Shown: one piece after another, positions 17,354 through 25,002 of the stretch
How the letters are laid out: every line of letters starts with the position of its first letter
Position numbering within the stretch: position 1 is the stretch's first letter
Assembly: GCA_035430005.1 (NCBI GenBank)
Contig: DAOMFV010000059.1
Coordinates: forward strand, 1 to 30,329
Direction: 5' to 3'
DNA length: 30,329 nucleotides
Source: JAEUIE01 sp035430005
GTDB lineage: Bacteria > Planctomycetota > Planctomycetia > Gemmatales > HRBIN36
The notes under the pieces: generated by a model
What the model saw: only the letters and a program-made list of their open reading frames with translations
Databases searched by the model: none
Told to the model about the DNA's origin: nothing
Program-made: the position numbers and the translations under genes

Positions 17354-17359
17354 ACAACT

Positions 17360-18793
17360 CTACTTCCCGATACAGAACTGGCTGAAGACCCGATCCAGCA
17401 GGTCGTCGGTGTAGACCGCGCCGACCATGGTGCCGATGGAGTCGAGAGCGCTTCGGAGTTCGGCGGCGACCAATTCCATATGCCGTTTCTCGTGGACGAG
17501 TTCCAGAGCCTGAGTCAAACTTGCCAGCGAACGTTCCAGATGCACCTGACAGCGGGAAAGGCTGGGCGGGAGGTTGGCCGGACGGAGATGCCAACGGGCT
17601 TTCTCAGCGAGGGTAAACCGCAGTGTTGAAAGCCCTGCCCCGGTGATCGTGCTGGTCAGGATGGCTTTTTCGGGCATTGGCTGGCTGCTGAATAGATCGC
17701 TCTTGGTAGCGACGAGCAACACCCGGTCCCGAGGCCAGTGACGCAGCAACGACCAATCCTGCTCGGTCAGACCCACCGTAGAATCGAAGCAGATCACCAC
17801 CAAGTCGGCGGAATCGACTTGGGTTTGCTGCATCTCCTGAGCACGCAATTCGATGGTCTTGGTAGGCAGCAGATCAGTTTGCTGACCTGCCGTATCGATC
17901 AGTTCAAGGCTGACACCCTGGATCAGCATACTCTGCGTGAGGTAATCGCGAGTGGTGCCAGCCTCGGCACTGACAATGGCTTTGGTCTCACCCAGCAGGG
18001 TATTGAACAGGCTGCTTTTGCCGGCGTTGGGCGGTCCGGAAAGGACAACACGGTATTGGGTTTTGCTGCGGCCCTGGCGACGCATCTGATCCTGCACATC
18101 CAGCAGTGCGATTCGGCAGGCATCAATCCGCCAGGCTAAGGCATCGTTCTCAATAAAGGTCAGGTCTTCGTCGGCAAAATCGAGCCCTGCTTCGACTTCT
18201 GCCAGCAAAAGCAATATTTCTTCACGAAGGGCATCGAGTGGGCGGGCCAGGCCACCGGCCAGTTGCGTGAGGGCAGTGCGAAGTTCGTCGGGATCGGTGC
18301 TGGTGGAAAGAGCAAGAACCGCTTCAGCCTGGGTGAGATCGAGCTTGCCGGCCAAGTAGGCCCGCAGGGTGAACTCGCCTGGCTCCGCTAATCGTGCTCC
18401 ACGATCAATGAGATGATCGAGCAGCGCTTGCACCAGCGGCGGGCTGCTGACCAGATGCACTTCAACCAGGTCTTGCCCGGTGTAGGTAAAGGGAGCAGCC
18501 CACGCCTGTACTTGAACGGGCAGTGGGCTGTAGAAGTCGGGCAGACGCAGTTGAGCAGGGAAACGGCCCTGCGCGATGGCTGTGGGTATATCTTCTTTGG
18601 GGTGAAGAAGCGCTCTGATGGTAGGCCAGGCCTTCTCTCCCGTCAGGCGAAGAATCGCTCGTGCTCCGGGTCCATGAGCAGTGGCTGGGGCAACGATGAG
18701 ATCATCGTAGCGAAGGCGGGTGACGGGACTCAGACCCGGCGTGAATCGTGGGTTGGGGCGAACACGTGACGACGGTGTAGGTAGAGTGAGCAT
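17360..18793 (-). CDS. mnmE: tRNA modification GTPase MnmE
   Basis: A 477-residue GTPase that, with MnmG, installs the cmnm5 group on wobble uridine-34 of certain tRNAs. The N-terminal folate-binding domain shows DDLIVAPATAHGPGARAILR (31-50) and the AEPGEFTLRAYLAGKLDLTQ stretch (136-155). The G domain embedded in the helical domain has G1 GPPNAGKS (253-260), G2 TTRD (280-283), G3 DTAG (300-303), and G4 read as TKSD rather than the usual NKxD. The C-terminal FCIGK with its essential Cys is intact. About 28 extra residues precede the domain. The ATG at 18793 is chosen because AAGGGG lies five bases upstream, while the frame further upstream has no signal. Convergent with the macroglobulin gene. 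Confidence 0.96.
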   Translation of the reverse strand: MLTLPTPSSRVRPNPRFTPGLSPVTRLRYDDLIVAPATAHGPGARAILRLTGEKAWPTIRALLHPKEDIPTAIAQGRFPAQLRLPDFYSPLPVQVQAWAAPFTYTGQDLVEVHLVSSPPLVQALLDHLIDRGARLAEPGEFTLRAYLAGKLDLTQAEAVLALSTSTDPDELRTALTQLAGGLARPLDALREEILLLLAEVEAGLDFADEDLTFIENDALAWRIDACRIALLDVQDQMRRQGRSKTQYRVVLSGPPNAGKSSLFNTLLGETKAIVSAEAGTTRDYLTQSMLIQGVSLELIDTAGQQTDLLPTKTIELRAQEMQQTQVDSADLVVICFDSTVGLTEQDWSLLRHWPRDRVLLVATKSDLFSSQPMPEKAILTSTITGAGLSTLRFTLAEKARWHLRPANLPPSLSRCQVHLERSLASLTQALELVHEKRHMELVAAELRSALDSIGTMVGAVYTDDLLDRVFSQFCIGK

Positions 18794-18888
18794 GCGTGCC
18801 CCTTGCTTCACTCCAAACGCCTCCCGCACCCGGAGTGACACATCCTTGACTCAACCGGCAAGCACAGTCCCACTGGCTTACCTAGCAT

Positions 18889-18916
18889 AGTATAGGTCAA
18901 TTCTAGGTGAAACCAA
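18889..18916 (-). promoter_or_regulatory. Possible sigma-70-type promoter for mnmE
   Basis: On the minus strand, TTGGTT (complement of 18911-18916), a 16-base spacer and TATACT (complement of 18889-18894) resemble -35 and -10 boxes about 95 bases before the mnmE start. The -10 is good and the -35 moderate. Found by eye only. Confidence 0.3.
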
Positions 18917-18964
18917 GTGTTTGGGGTTGAAGGTTGGGTGAAGGCAAGCTTTTTGGGATAGGGG

Positions 18965-18985
18965 ACATCTGACATCATCAGATGT
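18965..18985. promoter_or_regulatory. 21-bp perfect inverted repeat, possible operator
   Basis: ACATCTGA (18965-18972) and TCAGATGT (18978-18985) flank a five-base centre in the divergent spacer between mnmE and the ROK kinase gene. The size suits a dimeric regulator site; it lacks a following T-run. The regulator is unknown, and the function is inferred from shape only. Confidence 0.3.
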
Positions 18986-19005
18986 AGGTTATCCTCAGTC
19001 TTCTT

Positions 19006-19073
19006 GGGAGGGCGAGGCTCCTGCCGAGCCGCTACCGAATGCGTGAACAGTTCGGCAGAAGCCTCGCCCTCCC
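19006..19073. repeat. Palindromic repeat, family C copy 1
   Basis: The arm GGGAGGGCGAGGCTCCTGCC (from 19006) is answered by TCGGCAGAAGCCTCGCCCTC near 19052-19071, with a roughly 20-base loop. It fills the space upstream of the ROK kinase gene. The second copy is at 19823-19889. Chance translation of this family gives the 'GRGSCRA' and 'AEASPS' peptides that recur in planctomycete genome annotations. Confidence 0.75.
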
Positions 19074-19115
19074 GGCGCACTGAGTTAGTTCAGCTTCAAA
19101 CTGGGATATCACACC

Positions 19116-19814
19116 ATGAATGTGCTGGTCATCGATGTCGGTGGAACGAACATCAAGCTGCTCGCCACTGGGCAAACCGAGCATCGTAAGTTTCCATCTG
19201 GACCGACGATGACTCCTGAGCAGATGGTAGCAGGCGTCAAGGAACATACAGCCGATTGGAAGTACGAGGGCATCTCCATCGGCTATCCCGGCCTGGTGCA
19301 GCATGGCAAGATCATGTTGGAACCTCACAACCTTGCTCACGGCTGGATCGGGTATGACTTTGCGGCAGCCTTCGGTTGCCCGGTTCGGATCATCAACGAT
19401 GCCGCAATGCAGGCGCTGGGGAGCTACGAAAAAGGCTTGATGCTGTTTCTGGGACTTGGAACCGGGTTAGGCTCAGCTCTGATCGCTGATGGCGTGTTGA
19501 TCCCCGCTGAGTTCGCGCACCTGGCCTACAGGAAAGCGACCTACGAAGATTATGTTGGCCTCCGAGGGCTTGAGAGGCTCGGCAAGAAGAAGTGGCGAAA
19601 GCACGTGGCCATTGGTTTGGGCAGAATGATTGATGCCCTTCACCCTGATGATATTGTTCTCGGTGGAGGCAACGCTAAGAAGCTGAAAGAACTTCCTGCT
19701 GGCTGCCGCCTGGGGGATAACTCTCACGCCTTTGAAGGCGGCTTTCGACTGTGGCTGAAAGCGTACGGCTTCTGCGATCTCCGCATGGCATCGGGAGAGC
19801 ATCACACGAAGTGA
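19116..19814 (+). CDS. ROK-family sugar kinase, polyphosphate-glucokinase-like
   Basis: A 232-residue kinase of the ROK family that phosphorylates a hexose, probably glucose to glucose-6-phosphate. Phosphate-binding motif DVGGTNIK (7-14); the sugar-binding and catalytic region IINDAAMQALGSY (92-104, D95); the second phosphate loop LGLGTGLGSALI (112-123); a short C-terminal helical part with DIVLGGGNAKK. The size and the LGLGTGLGSALI signature resemble bacterial polyphosphate/ATP glucokinases; the usual ROK zinc-binding cysteines are absent, as expected for that subgroup. The donor (polyphosphate or ATP) cannot be told from sequence. It is flanked closely on both sides by family C repeats and is followed by an RpiB-type isomerase, so a sugar-phosphate unit is likely. 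Confidence 0.85.
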   Translation: MNVLVIDVGGTNIKLLATGQTEHRKFPSGPTMTPEQMVAGVKEHTADWKYEGISIGYPGLVQHGKIMLEPHNLAHGWIGYDFAAAFGCPVRIINDAAMQALGSYEKGLMLFLGLGTGLGSALIADGVLIPAEFAHLAYRKATYEDYVGLRGLERLGKKKWRKHVAIGLGRMIDALHPDDIVLGGGNAKKLKELPAGCRLGDNSHAFEGGFRLWLKAYGFCDLRMASGEHHTK

Positions 19815-19822
19815 GGCCTTTA

Positions 19823-19889
19823 GGGAGGGCGAGGCTCCGGCCGAGCTATTTCTCGACCGCTAACGGCTCGGCAGGAGCCTCGCCCTCCC
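19823..19889. repeat. Palindromic repeat, family C copy 2
   Basis: The arm GGGAGGGCGAGGCTCCGGCC (from 19823) is matched by GGCTCGGCAGGAGCCTCGCC (19865-19884) and ends in CTCCC at 19889. It sits between the ROK kinase stop and the rpiB start, and mirrors the copy upstream of the kinase. Confidence 0.75.
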
Positions 19890-19912
19890 AATATGAGAAA
19901 TCTAGGTACATC

Positions 19913-20383
19913 ATGCAAGTAGGCATCGCTACCGATCATGGCGGCTTCGGGCTAAAAGAGGAGATCGTTGCCCAACTTCGCCAGGCAGGACATGAGGTGG
20001 TTGATTTCGGCGCTCATCATCTGAATCCCACTGATGACTATCCCGACTTCGTCATTCCGCTGGCACAGGCTGTCGCTACAGGCAAAGTTGAGCGTGGCCT
20101 GGCCATCTGTGGCAGCGGCGTCGGCGCAGCGGTCGCAGCCAACAAGATTGCAGGTGTTCGTGCCTGTCTGATTCACGATCACTTTTCGGCTCGACAGGGA
20201 GTCGAGGATGATCACATGAATATCCTCTGTATGGGTGGTCGCACGGTTGGTCCGGCCGTCGCCTGGGATCTGGTGCAAACGTTTCTCGCTGCCGAGTACA
20301 GCCAGGCTGAACGGCATCTGCGGCGATTGTCGAAAGTGGCGATGTTAGAGAAACAGGACAACACTCATACAACAAAAGAGTGA
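19913..20383 (+). CDS. rpiB: Ribose 5-phosphate isomerase B (RpiB/LacA/LacB family)
   Basis: A 156-residue isomerase that interconverts ribose 5-phosphate and ribulose 5-phosphate in the pentose phosphate pathway. Family landmarks: MQVGIATDHGGFGLKEEI at the N-terminus (D8-H9 contact substrate), AICGSGVGAAVAANK (64-78) with the catalytic Cys66, and a HMNILCMGGRTVGP segment (101-114). Related enzymes act on allose or galactose 6-phosphate, so the sugar is not certain. An open frame continues 54 codons upstream, but that stretch is the repeat and the end of the ROK gene; the ATG at 19913 matches the family N-terminus. The stop overlaps the GTG start of the MFS gene by four bases, indicating translational coupling. 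Confidence 0.9.
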   Translation: MQVGIATDHGGFGLKEEIVAQLRQAGHEVVDFGAHHLNPTDDYPDFVIPLAQAVATGKVERGLAICGSGVGAAVAANKIAGVRACLIHDHFSARQGVEDDHMNILCMGGRTVGPAVAWDLVQTFLAAEYSQAERHLRRLSKVAMLEKQDNTHTTKE

Positions 20384-21726
20384 GTCCTCTGGATGCGAAC
20401 GTGATAGAGACTTCCGAACCGCCATCACAGCAGTTGTATCGCAATCTCCATCTGGAGTGTCTGTTCAACGCTCTCAATGGCGTGTTCATGGGTACGATCC
20501 TCTACGCCGCCCAGGTCATCGCTCTCAAGAGTTTGCATGCCAACCAGTGGCTCATCACCATCCTCACCTGTGCGTTTCCCTGCGGGGCGTTCCTGGGACC
20601 GGTGTGGGCGAAGATGGGGGCCCAATGGGGAATGCAAAAACTCGTTCTTCGCATGGCTGTGTGGGCTAATTTGCCGTTGTTCTTCGTACCCTTTCTCGAA
20701 TCGTTTCCTGGTGATTCACCGGCGTTCTGGTTCACTGTGCTGATCGCCATCAGCCAGCTGGCCTTCTCGGCGATGCGGATGGGGCAGTCGAGTTTGTACC
20801 ATGCCACCTATCCACGTACGATGCGGGGCAGCGTGCTCGGCTGGCTCATTTTCTGGAACTTCATCACGATGGTGCTGACGGTGATGGCCATCGGATATCT
20901 GGTGGATGTTGAGGTTGGTAACGATCCCAATAACTATCGCTGGCTCTGTCCGCTGGCCGCAGCGTTTGGGCTGGTTGCCAGCCTGGTCTACGCTCAGGTG
21001 AAGCCGGGGAAGGTCGTGCTCGCCGAAGCGGGCAGCCTGGGCGGCGCCTTGCGGGAAGTCCGGCGGGTGCTGGCCAAGGATCATGCCTATCGCCGGTTTC
21101 AGATTGGTTACTTCCTCTCCGGAGCAGCGTTCTTTCTCTCGATTCACCTCGTCCTGATTCTATGCAAGCAGGACCTGCACTTCTCGGCATTTGATCTGGC
21201 TCTGTGGCTGGCTGTTATTCCTCAGGCAACGCTGGCTATCACCTCGCCGTTCTGGGGCAGGCTCATGGATCGACTGGGCATTGAAGAATCCCGTTTCTTC
21301 ATTGCTTCGATCATGACCATTTATCTGCTGTGCTATTTCATCGGCATCGTCGGGACGATTCCAATTCTGATCTACGTTGCCAGCGTACTGCGTGGCGTTG
21401 CTGAAGGTGGCGGGCAAGTGACCTGGGCTCTGGCATCCGTTCAGTTCGCCCCGACTGCCGAAGATGTGCCGACCTACAACGGCATCCACTTCTGGCTGAA
21501 TGGTATTCGGGGCTTGATGATGCCCTGGATCGGCACCCAACTCTTTGTGGTAGCAGGCGCGAACGCCCTGCTGGCAGGCATCGTGACGTCGGCTTCAGCC
21601 ATTGGCGTGGTGATCTGGTCGCTCAGCGATGATCGCAAGATGAAGGCGAGTGCGGTCCCGCCTCATGAACTGATCGAGGAAGAGGTTGATGCGACGACGG
21701 CTGCGACGGGAACGGTCAATGAATAG
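20380..21726 (+). CDS. MFS transporter
   Basis: A 448-residue membrane transporter of the major facilitator superfamily. About eleven to twelve hydrophobic helices are visible, with a loop after helix 2 (AFLGPVWAKMGAQWGMQK) corresponding to the MFS loop 2-3 signature, and its repeat at mid-protein (FWGRLMDRLGIEESRF). The long hydrophilic loop around residues 205-235 is the typical central loop. The GTG start overlaps the rpiB stop (GTGA), so the pair is coupled; another GTG seven codons downstream is possible. Neighbours that phosphorylate and isomerise sugars make a sugar or sugar-acid substrate plausible, but nothing in the sequence fixes it. A short acidic C-terminal tail follows the last helix. 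Confidence 0.88.
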   Translation: MSPLDANVIETSEPPSQQLYRNLHLECLFNALNGVFMGTILYAAQVIALKSLHANQWLITILTCAFPCGAFLGPVWAKMGAQWGMQKLVLRMAVWANLPLFFVPFLESFPGDSPAFWFTVLIAISQLAFSAMRMGQSSLYHATYPRTMRGSVLGWLIFWNFITMVLTVMAIGYLVDVEVGNDPNNYRWLCPLAAAFGLVASLVYAQVKPGKVVLAEAGSLGGALREVRRVLAKDHAYRRFQIGYFLSGAAFFLSIHLVLILCKQDLHFSAFDLALWLAVIPQATLAITSPFWGRLMDRLGIEESRFFIASIMTIYLLCYFIGIVGTIPILIYVASVLRGVAEGGGQVTWALASVQFAPTAEDVPTYNGIHFWLNGIRGLMMPWIGTQLFVVAGANALLAGIVTSASAIGVVIWSLSDDRKMKASAVPPHELIEEEVDATTAATGTVNE

Positions 21727-21745
21727 CACTTATTTCGTTTCGGGG

Positions 21746-21888
21746 GACTGTGCCACACTCCGATGTGTACTCATGTCGGAGTGTGGCTGCAACGACAGAG
21801 ACCACATCGCTTAGTAAAGATTCGGTGGTTATGATTTCGAGCGATTGAGAACCACACTCCGTCGGAGTAGCGACGGAGTGTGGCACAG
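21746..21888. repeat. REPIN-like palindromic repeat, family A copy 2
   Basis: The left arm pairs CCACACTCCGA (21753-21763) with TCGGAGTGTGG (21776-21786). The right arm pairs CCACACTCCGT (21852-21862) with ACGGAGTGTGG (21873-21883). The outer ends CTGTGCCACACTCCG and CGGAGTGTGGCACAG are perfect 15-base inverted repeats. The arrangement of two REP-like hairpins in inverted orientation around a 65-base spacer defines a REPIN. The other copy is at 3783-3918. It lies between the MFS gene and the small basic protein gene. Confidence 0.8.
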
Positions 21889-21928
21889 ATTTTGAATGAA
21901 ATACGTAATGGTTTCGATGAAATACAAA

Positions 21929-21951
21929 CAGCCTGACCGAAGGTCAGGCTG
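21929..21951 (-). terminator. Terminator of the small basic protein gene
   Basis: A perfect 10-bp stem, CAGCCTGACC with GGTCAGGCTG, three-base loop, 20 bases after the stop codon of the gene at 21972-22211. On the minus strand it is followed by TTTGTATTT. A plus-strand transcript from the MFS gene would also meet it. Confidence 0.7.
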
Positions 21952-21971
21952 AGGTGATTGAGAAAGGCTGG

Positions 21972-22211
21972 CTACTTCTTCGCCAACACGCTCTTGACAT
22001 CTTCCGGCGTGATGTGCATTTCGGGCTTGCCGAGGAGCCCGGACAGCCAGTTGCGGATGATCTTGGAATAGGGCGGCTTGGCAGTGTTGAGCACAGCCAT
22101 CAGACGCTTCTCACGGCGAAGGCGTTCGGAAGCCTTGCGCGGTCCGTTAATGGCCCGAGCTTCTTTTTGCTTGACGGCACGGAGTCGGAATCGATCGCCT
22201 CGCTTACCCAT
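21972..22211 (-). CDS. Small basic protein of unknown function
   Basis: A 79-residue protein, strongly basic in its first half (MGKRGDRFRLRAVKQKEARA, then RKASERLRREKR), followed by a possible short helix (KIIRNWLSGLLGKP) and a C-terminal ITPEDVKSVLAKK. It has GGGAAGAG just upstream of its ATG and a dedicated terminator 20 bases downstream, so it is likely real. I do not recognise the family. The charge pattern would fit nucleic-acid or ribosome association, which is only a guess. It lies 70 bases downstream of tRNA-Val on the same strand and could share its transcript. Confidence 0.65.
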   Translation of the reverse strand: MGKRGDRFRLRAVKQKEARAINGPRKASERLRREKRLMAVLNTAKPPYSKIIRNWLSGLLGKPEMHITPEDVKSVLAKK

Positions 22212-22281
22212 GGCTCTTCCCTAACAAATAGCAAATACATGTGGCATGTTACTTTATGGCTGCAAAGCCAAAGGAACAGAG

Positions 22282-22353
22282 TGGGCGCTACAGGATTCGA
22301 ACCTGTGACCCCCTCGGTGTAAGCGAGGTGCACTACCGCTGTGCTAAACGCCC
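22282..22353 (-). tRNA. tRNA-Val, anticodon UAC
   Basis: On the minus strand the acceptor arm GGGCGTT pairs with AGCGCCC (one G-U), the D arm region is TAGCACAGCGGTAGTGC, the anticodon arm CTCGC-TTACACC-GCGAG type stem encloses TAC, and the T arm contains GGTTCGAATCC. Length is 72 bases with discriminator A. The 3' CCA is not encoded (the next bases are CT), so it must be added. UAC reads GUA and GUG valine codons. It is divergent from lspA. Confidence 0.96.
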
Positions 22354-22485
22354 ATGTCACTAGGACTTAAGTATTGTCCGAAGTCGCCTCGATCTGGCAA
22401 GGGAAATGGTGAAATCGGCTATTTCTGCATCCCGCCTTTACAGAATCGCCCACTTCACTTATCCATGACTGGGAAAGGACTTAGG

Positions 22486-23082
22486 ATGTTCACAATGACT
22501 GCAAAATCTCCTTCCTGGCGCTGGCTGCTTTGCTTCTTCAGCATCGCCATGATCGGCGTTGCCCTCGATTTGCTGACTAAGAACGCCATTTCGGGCACCC
22601 TCTCTGACGAACAACGAGTTCCTGGAGCCTTCATACGGAGGGACATCATCCCTAACTGGTTCAGCCTCTTGACCAATTCGCAACTCAATAAAGGGGCGTT
22701 GTTCAGCCTGGGAGACAATTTCAAAGATGTGGCTAACCTCTTCTTCATCACGATTAGCAGCTTGGCGATATTGGGAATCCTTGCCTGGGCGTTCTGGCCT
22801 AACCTCAAGCGGCCAGCCATCTACACTGTGACACTCGGCTTCGTGCTCGCCGGGGCCATTGGCAACGTATTTGACAGACTTGTCTACGGAGGTGTGCGAG
22901 ACTGGATCTGGGTCTATTATCAGCGAGGCGAGAAAGACTATCCTTTCAGTTGGCCGGTGTTCAACCTAGCCGACTGCTTCCTTGTTGGCGGAGCCATCCT
23001 GCTCGTCATCCATAGTATCTTCTGGTCCGCGCCTGCAAAAGAAACCGTCGCTGTTGCATCCACTCTGCCTGCCAAGAACTAA
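22486..23082 (+). CDS. lspA: Lipoprotein signal peptidase (signal peptidase II)
   Basis: A 198-residue inner-membrane aspartyl protease that cleaves signal peptides of lipid-modified prolipoproteins. Four hydrophobic segments are visible. Conserved boxes: LDLLTKNAI (D28, K32), NKGALFSLG (68-76), AGAIGNVFDRLVYGGVRDWI (122-141, catalytic D130) and FNLADCFLVGGA (159-170, catalytic D163). The open frame runs upstream to the tRNA, but the ATG at 22486, with AAAGGA six bases before it, or the next at 22495 fits the family length. A stretch DEQRVPGAFIRRDIIPN (41-57) lengthens the first periplasmic loop. It is followed 38 bases later by the LON-domain gene and may form an operon with it and lipB. Confidence 0.93.
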   Translation: MFTMTAKSPSWRWLLCFFSIAMIGVALDLLTKNAISGTLSDEQRVPGAFIRRDIIPNWFSLLTNSQLNKGALFSLGDNFKDVANLFFITISSLAILGILAWAFWPNLKRPAIYTVTLGFVLAGAIGNVFDRLVYGGVRDWIWVYYQRGEKDYPFSWPVFNLADCFLVGGAILLVIHSIFWSAPAKETVAVASTLPAKN

Positions 23083-23120
23083 TATAGAAGTGGGACTTTT
23101 CCCACAGGCATACTCATCCC

Positions 23121-23810
23121 GTGAACCCTCTGTTACATCTTGATGGCTTCGATGGCGTTGCTCGGCTGTTTCCGTTGCCGAACTTTGTCATGATGCCTCA
23201 TGTTGTCAAAGCGTTTCATATCTTCGAGCCACGCTATCGTGAACTGACCGAAGACGCTCTGAAGAAAGACAAGCTGATTACTCTTGTCTTGCCCCGTGAC
23301 GGCTGGGACAAAAACTACGAAGGCAGTTTTGGCATCCACGACATCGGTTGCCTGACCTTGATTCAGGAGCACGAACGGCTCGAAGATGGCCGCTTCAACC
23401 TGGAGCTGCGTGGGCTTAGCCGGGTGGAGCTGGAACATGAGTTACTGACCAGCACGCTCTATCGGCAAGCCAAGGTCAAACTGTTGCCCGATGCTATCGT
23501 TAATGGAGACAGCTTGCTCCGTAAGCAGATTGAAGAAGATGTTCTCCCCTGGCTGGCAGTCGAGGGAGAAGGCAGACAGCAGTTTCACAAGCTGCTCAAC
23601 AGCACCGCCCCGCTGGGGACAATTGTTGATGTAGTTAGCTTCGCCCTGCCCTTGCCCAGCGACTGGAAGCAGGAACTGCTCGAAATCCTGAGCGTGCCTC
23701 AGCGAGTAAAGCGGTTGGGTGAATTGCTCCATTCGGTGAAACCCTTCCTTTTGCCGGAGGAGGATCATCCCAACAGCCGGCGTATCACTCCTGATTTCAG
23801 CAAGAACTGA
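23121..23810 (+). CDS. LON substrate-binding domain protein (Lon N-terminal-like)
   Basis: A 229-residue protein consisting of a stand-alone LON N-terminal domain without the AAA+ or protease parts of Lon. The landmarks are VARLFPLPNFVMMPHVVKAF followed by HIFEPRYRELTEDAL (about 13-47), then LPRDGWDKNYEG, GCLTLIQ and a helical C-terminal half from about 130. The start is GTG at 23121; no in-frame ATG lies near the domain start. Such proteins are common beside housekeeping genes and may recognise unfolded or degron-bearing proteins; no biochemical role is established to my knowledge. Its TGA overlaps the lipB ATG by one base, so the two are coupled. Confidence 0.86.
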   Translation: MNPLLHLDGFDGVARLFPLPNFVMMPHVVKAFHIFEPRYRELTEDALKKDKLITLVLPRDGWDKNYEGSFGIHDIGCLTLIQEHERLEDGRFNLELRGLSRVELEHELLTSTLYRQAKVKLLPDAIVNGDSLLRKQIEEDVLPWLAVEGEGRQQFHKLLNSTAPLGTIVDVVSFALPLPSDWKQELLEILSVPQRVKRLGELLHSVKPFLLPEEDHPNSRRITPDFSKN

Positions 23811-24448
23811 TGCTTTCTCCAGAACTTGTCATCGAAGTGCTGGGCCAGATGCCATACGAAGAAGCCTGGCGCCTGCAGAAGCGGTATCATGCCGAGATTG
23901 CGGAGGGGCATCGCCCGGCGACGCTGCTGTTGCTGGAACATCCGCGTACGATCACTTTGGGTCGTTCGACAAAGGCTGCCAGCCTGTTGCATTCTGAAGA
24001 AGCGTACCGTGAACTGGGCTTCGCTATCCATCATGTTGAGCGTGGTGGCGATGTAACGTATCACGGCCCCGGGCAACTGGTGGGCTATCCACTCATACCG
24101 ATGGTCGACAAGGTAGGTGACTTTCTACGGCAACTCGAACGACTCTTACTGGACGTAGTTGCTCAGTTTGGCATCAGTGCCCGACCCAGCCCCGGATATG
24201 CAGGGCTGTGGGTGCCAGGAGAGGATGGCAGCGAAACCAAACTTGCCTCCATCGGCATCGCTGTGAGCCGACGGGTGAGCTATCATGGCTTCGCCTTGAA
24301 CGTGGCGACGAACCTGAGCGACTTTGAGATGATCGTGCCATGCGGGCTGACGGGGGTGCGGATGACATCGCTGGAGATGTTATTGCAAAGACCTGTAAAT
24401 ATGAGTGAAGTGATTGATGCAGTAAGAGCAATTAGCCTTCGAGAATGA
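23810..24448 (+). CDS. lipB: Octanoyl-[ACP]:protein N-octanoyltransferase
   Basis: A 212-residue enzyme that transfers octanoate from acyl carrier protein to lipoyl domains of 2-oxoacid dehydrogenases and the glycine cleavage H protein, the first step of lipoate synthesis. Signature RGGDVTYHGPGQLVGYP (78-94), the catalytic Lys in KLASIGI (K144), SYHGFALNV (157-165), and the acyl-accepting Cys in IVPCGL (C178). All key residues are intact and length is normal. The ATG overlaps the previous stop by one base. No lipA is visible in this window. Confidence 0.95.
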   Translation: MLSPELVIEVLGQMPYEEAWRLQKRYHAEIAEGHRPATLLLLEHPRTITLGRSTKAASLLHSEEAYRELGFAIHHVERGGDVTYHGPGQLVGYPLIPMVDKVGDFLRQLERLLLDVVAQFGISARPSPGYAGLWVPGEDGSETKLASIGIAVSRRVSYHGFALNVATNLSDFEMIVPCGLTGVRMTSLEMLLQRPVNMSEVIDAVRAISLRE

Positions 24449-24488
24449 TCTCGCTGACTCAGCATAGTTACGCCGAGTACGGCGAAAC

Positions 24489-24513
24489 CATTGCGCCCAC
24501 CATGCAATGTTTT
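24489..24513 (+). terminator. Probable terminator of the lspA-lipB unit
   Basis: CATTGC (24489-24494) pairs with GCAATG (24504-24509) around a nine-base loop, then TTTTC. It lies 40 bases after the lipB stop, at the end of the convergent HIT gene. The stem is short, so efficiency is uncertain. Confidence 0.45.
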
Positions 24514-24981
24514 CTACTTCTGCTGTAACTCATGCTGCAGGGCAATGATCATCGCTGCCCGACCTCGGGCGCAGTGTTGCCATTGCTGTTTCTTCCTCGG
24601 ATCGCGCTCAGCTTCACCGATATCAACCCAGGCTGCTTGCAGATGATGCGGATCGCTCTGCTGACGGGGGAACAGGTGCCAGTGCATGTGGGGCACCTGG
24701 TTGCCGAGGAACTCGTAGTTCATCTTGCGTGGCTTGACGACAGAGTTGATTGCCTTGGCCATCGTGCTGACTTCGTCCATGAGGGTATGGCGTTGTTCCG
24801 AAGTAAGATCGAACAGTTCTGTGACATGCCGCCTGGCGTTGACGATGCAATAGCCTTCGTAGAACTGCCAGGGGCCGAGGAAGGCGATCGATTCCTTGAA
24901 CTCCCAGACGAGTTCTTCGGAGTGGTTGAGCTTGGCGTTTTTGATCTTGTCGCAGATGATGCACGGTGGTTCGATGGGCAT
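24514..24981 (-). CDS. HIT-family nucleotide hydrolase/transferase
   Basis: A 155-residue histidine-triad protein that would act on a nucleotide phosphoanhydride or phosphoramidate bond. The triad is in GNQVPHMHWHLFPR (93-106; H98, H100, H102), with the upstream YCIVNARRHVTEL segment (44-56) matching the HIT core. An N-terminal CIIC (7-10) may hold zinc, as in some HIT branches. The start at 24981 is chosen because AAGGA lies eight bases upstream and the family begins shortly before the CIIC; the frame stays open into the family B repeat upstream, but that part is repeat sequence. The substrate is unknown. Confidence 0.87.
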   Translation of the reverse strand: MPIEPPCIICDKIKNAKLNHSEELVWEFKESIAFLGPWQFYEGYCIVNARRHVTELFDLTSEQRHTLMDEVSTMAKAINSVVKPRKMNYEFLGNQVPHMHWHLFPRQQSDPHHLQAAWVDIGEAERDPRKKQQWQHCARGRAAMIIALQHELQQK

Positions 24982-25002
24982 GATCAGCATCCTTCGGGAC
25001 TT

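Noticed and set aside
22354..22485. Upstream extension of the lspA frame
   Set aside because: It begins at the tRNA end and adds residues with no LspA similarity.
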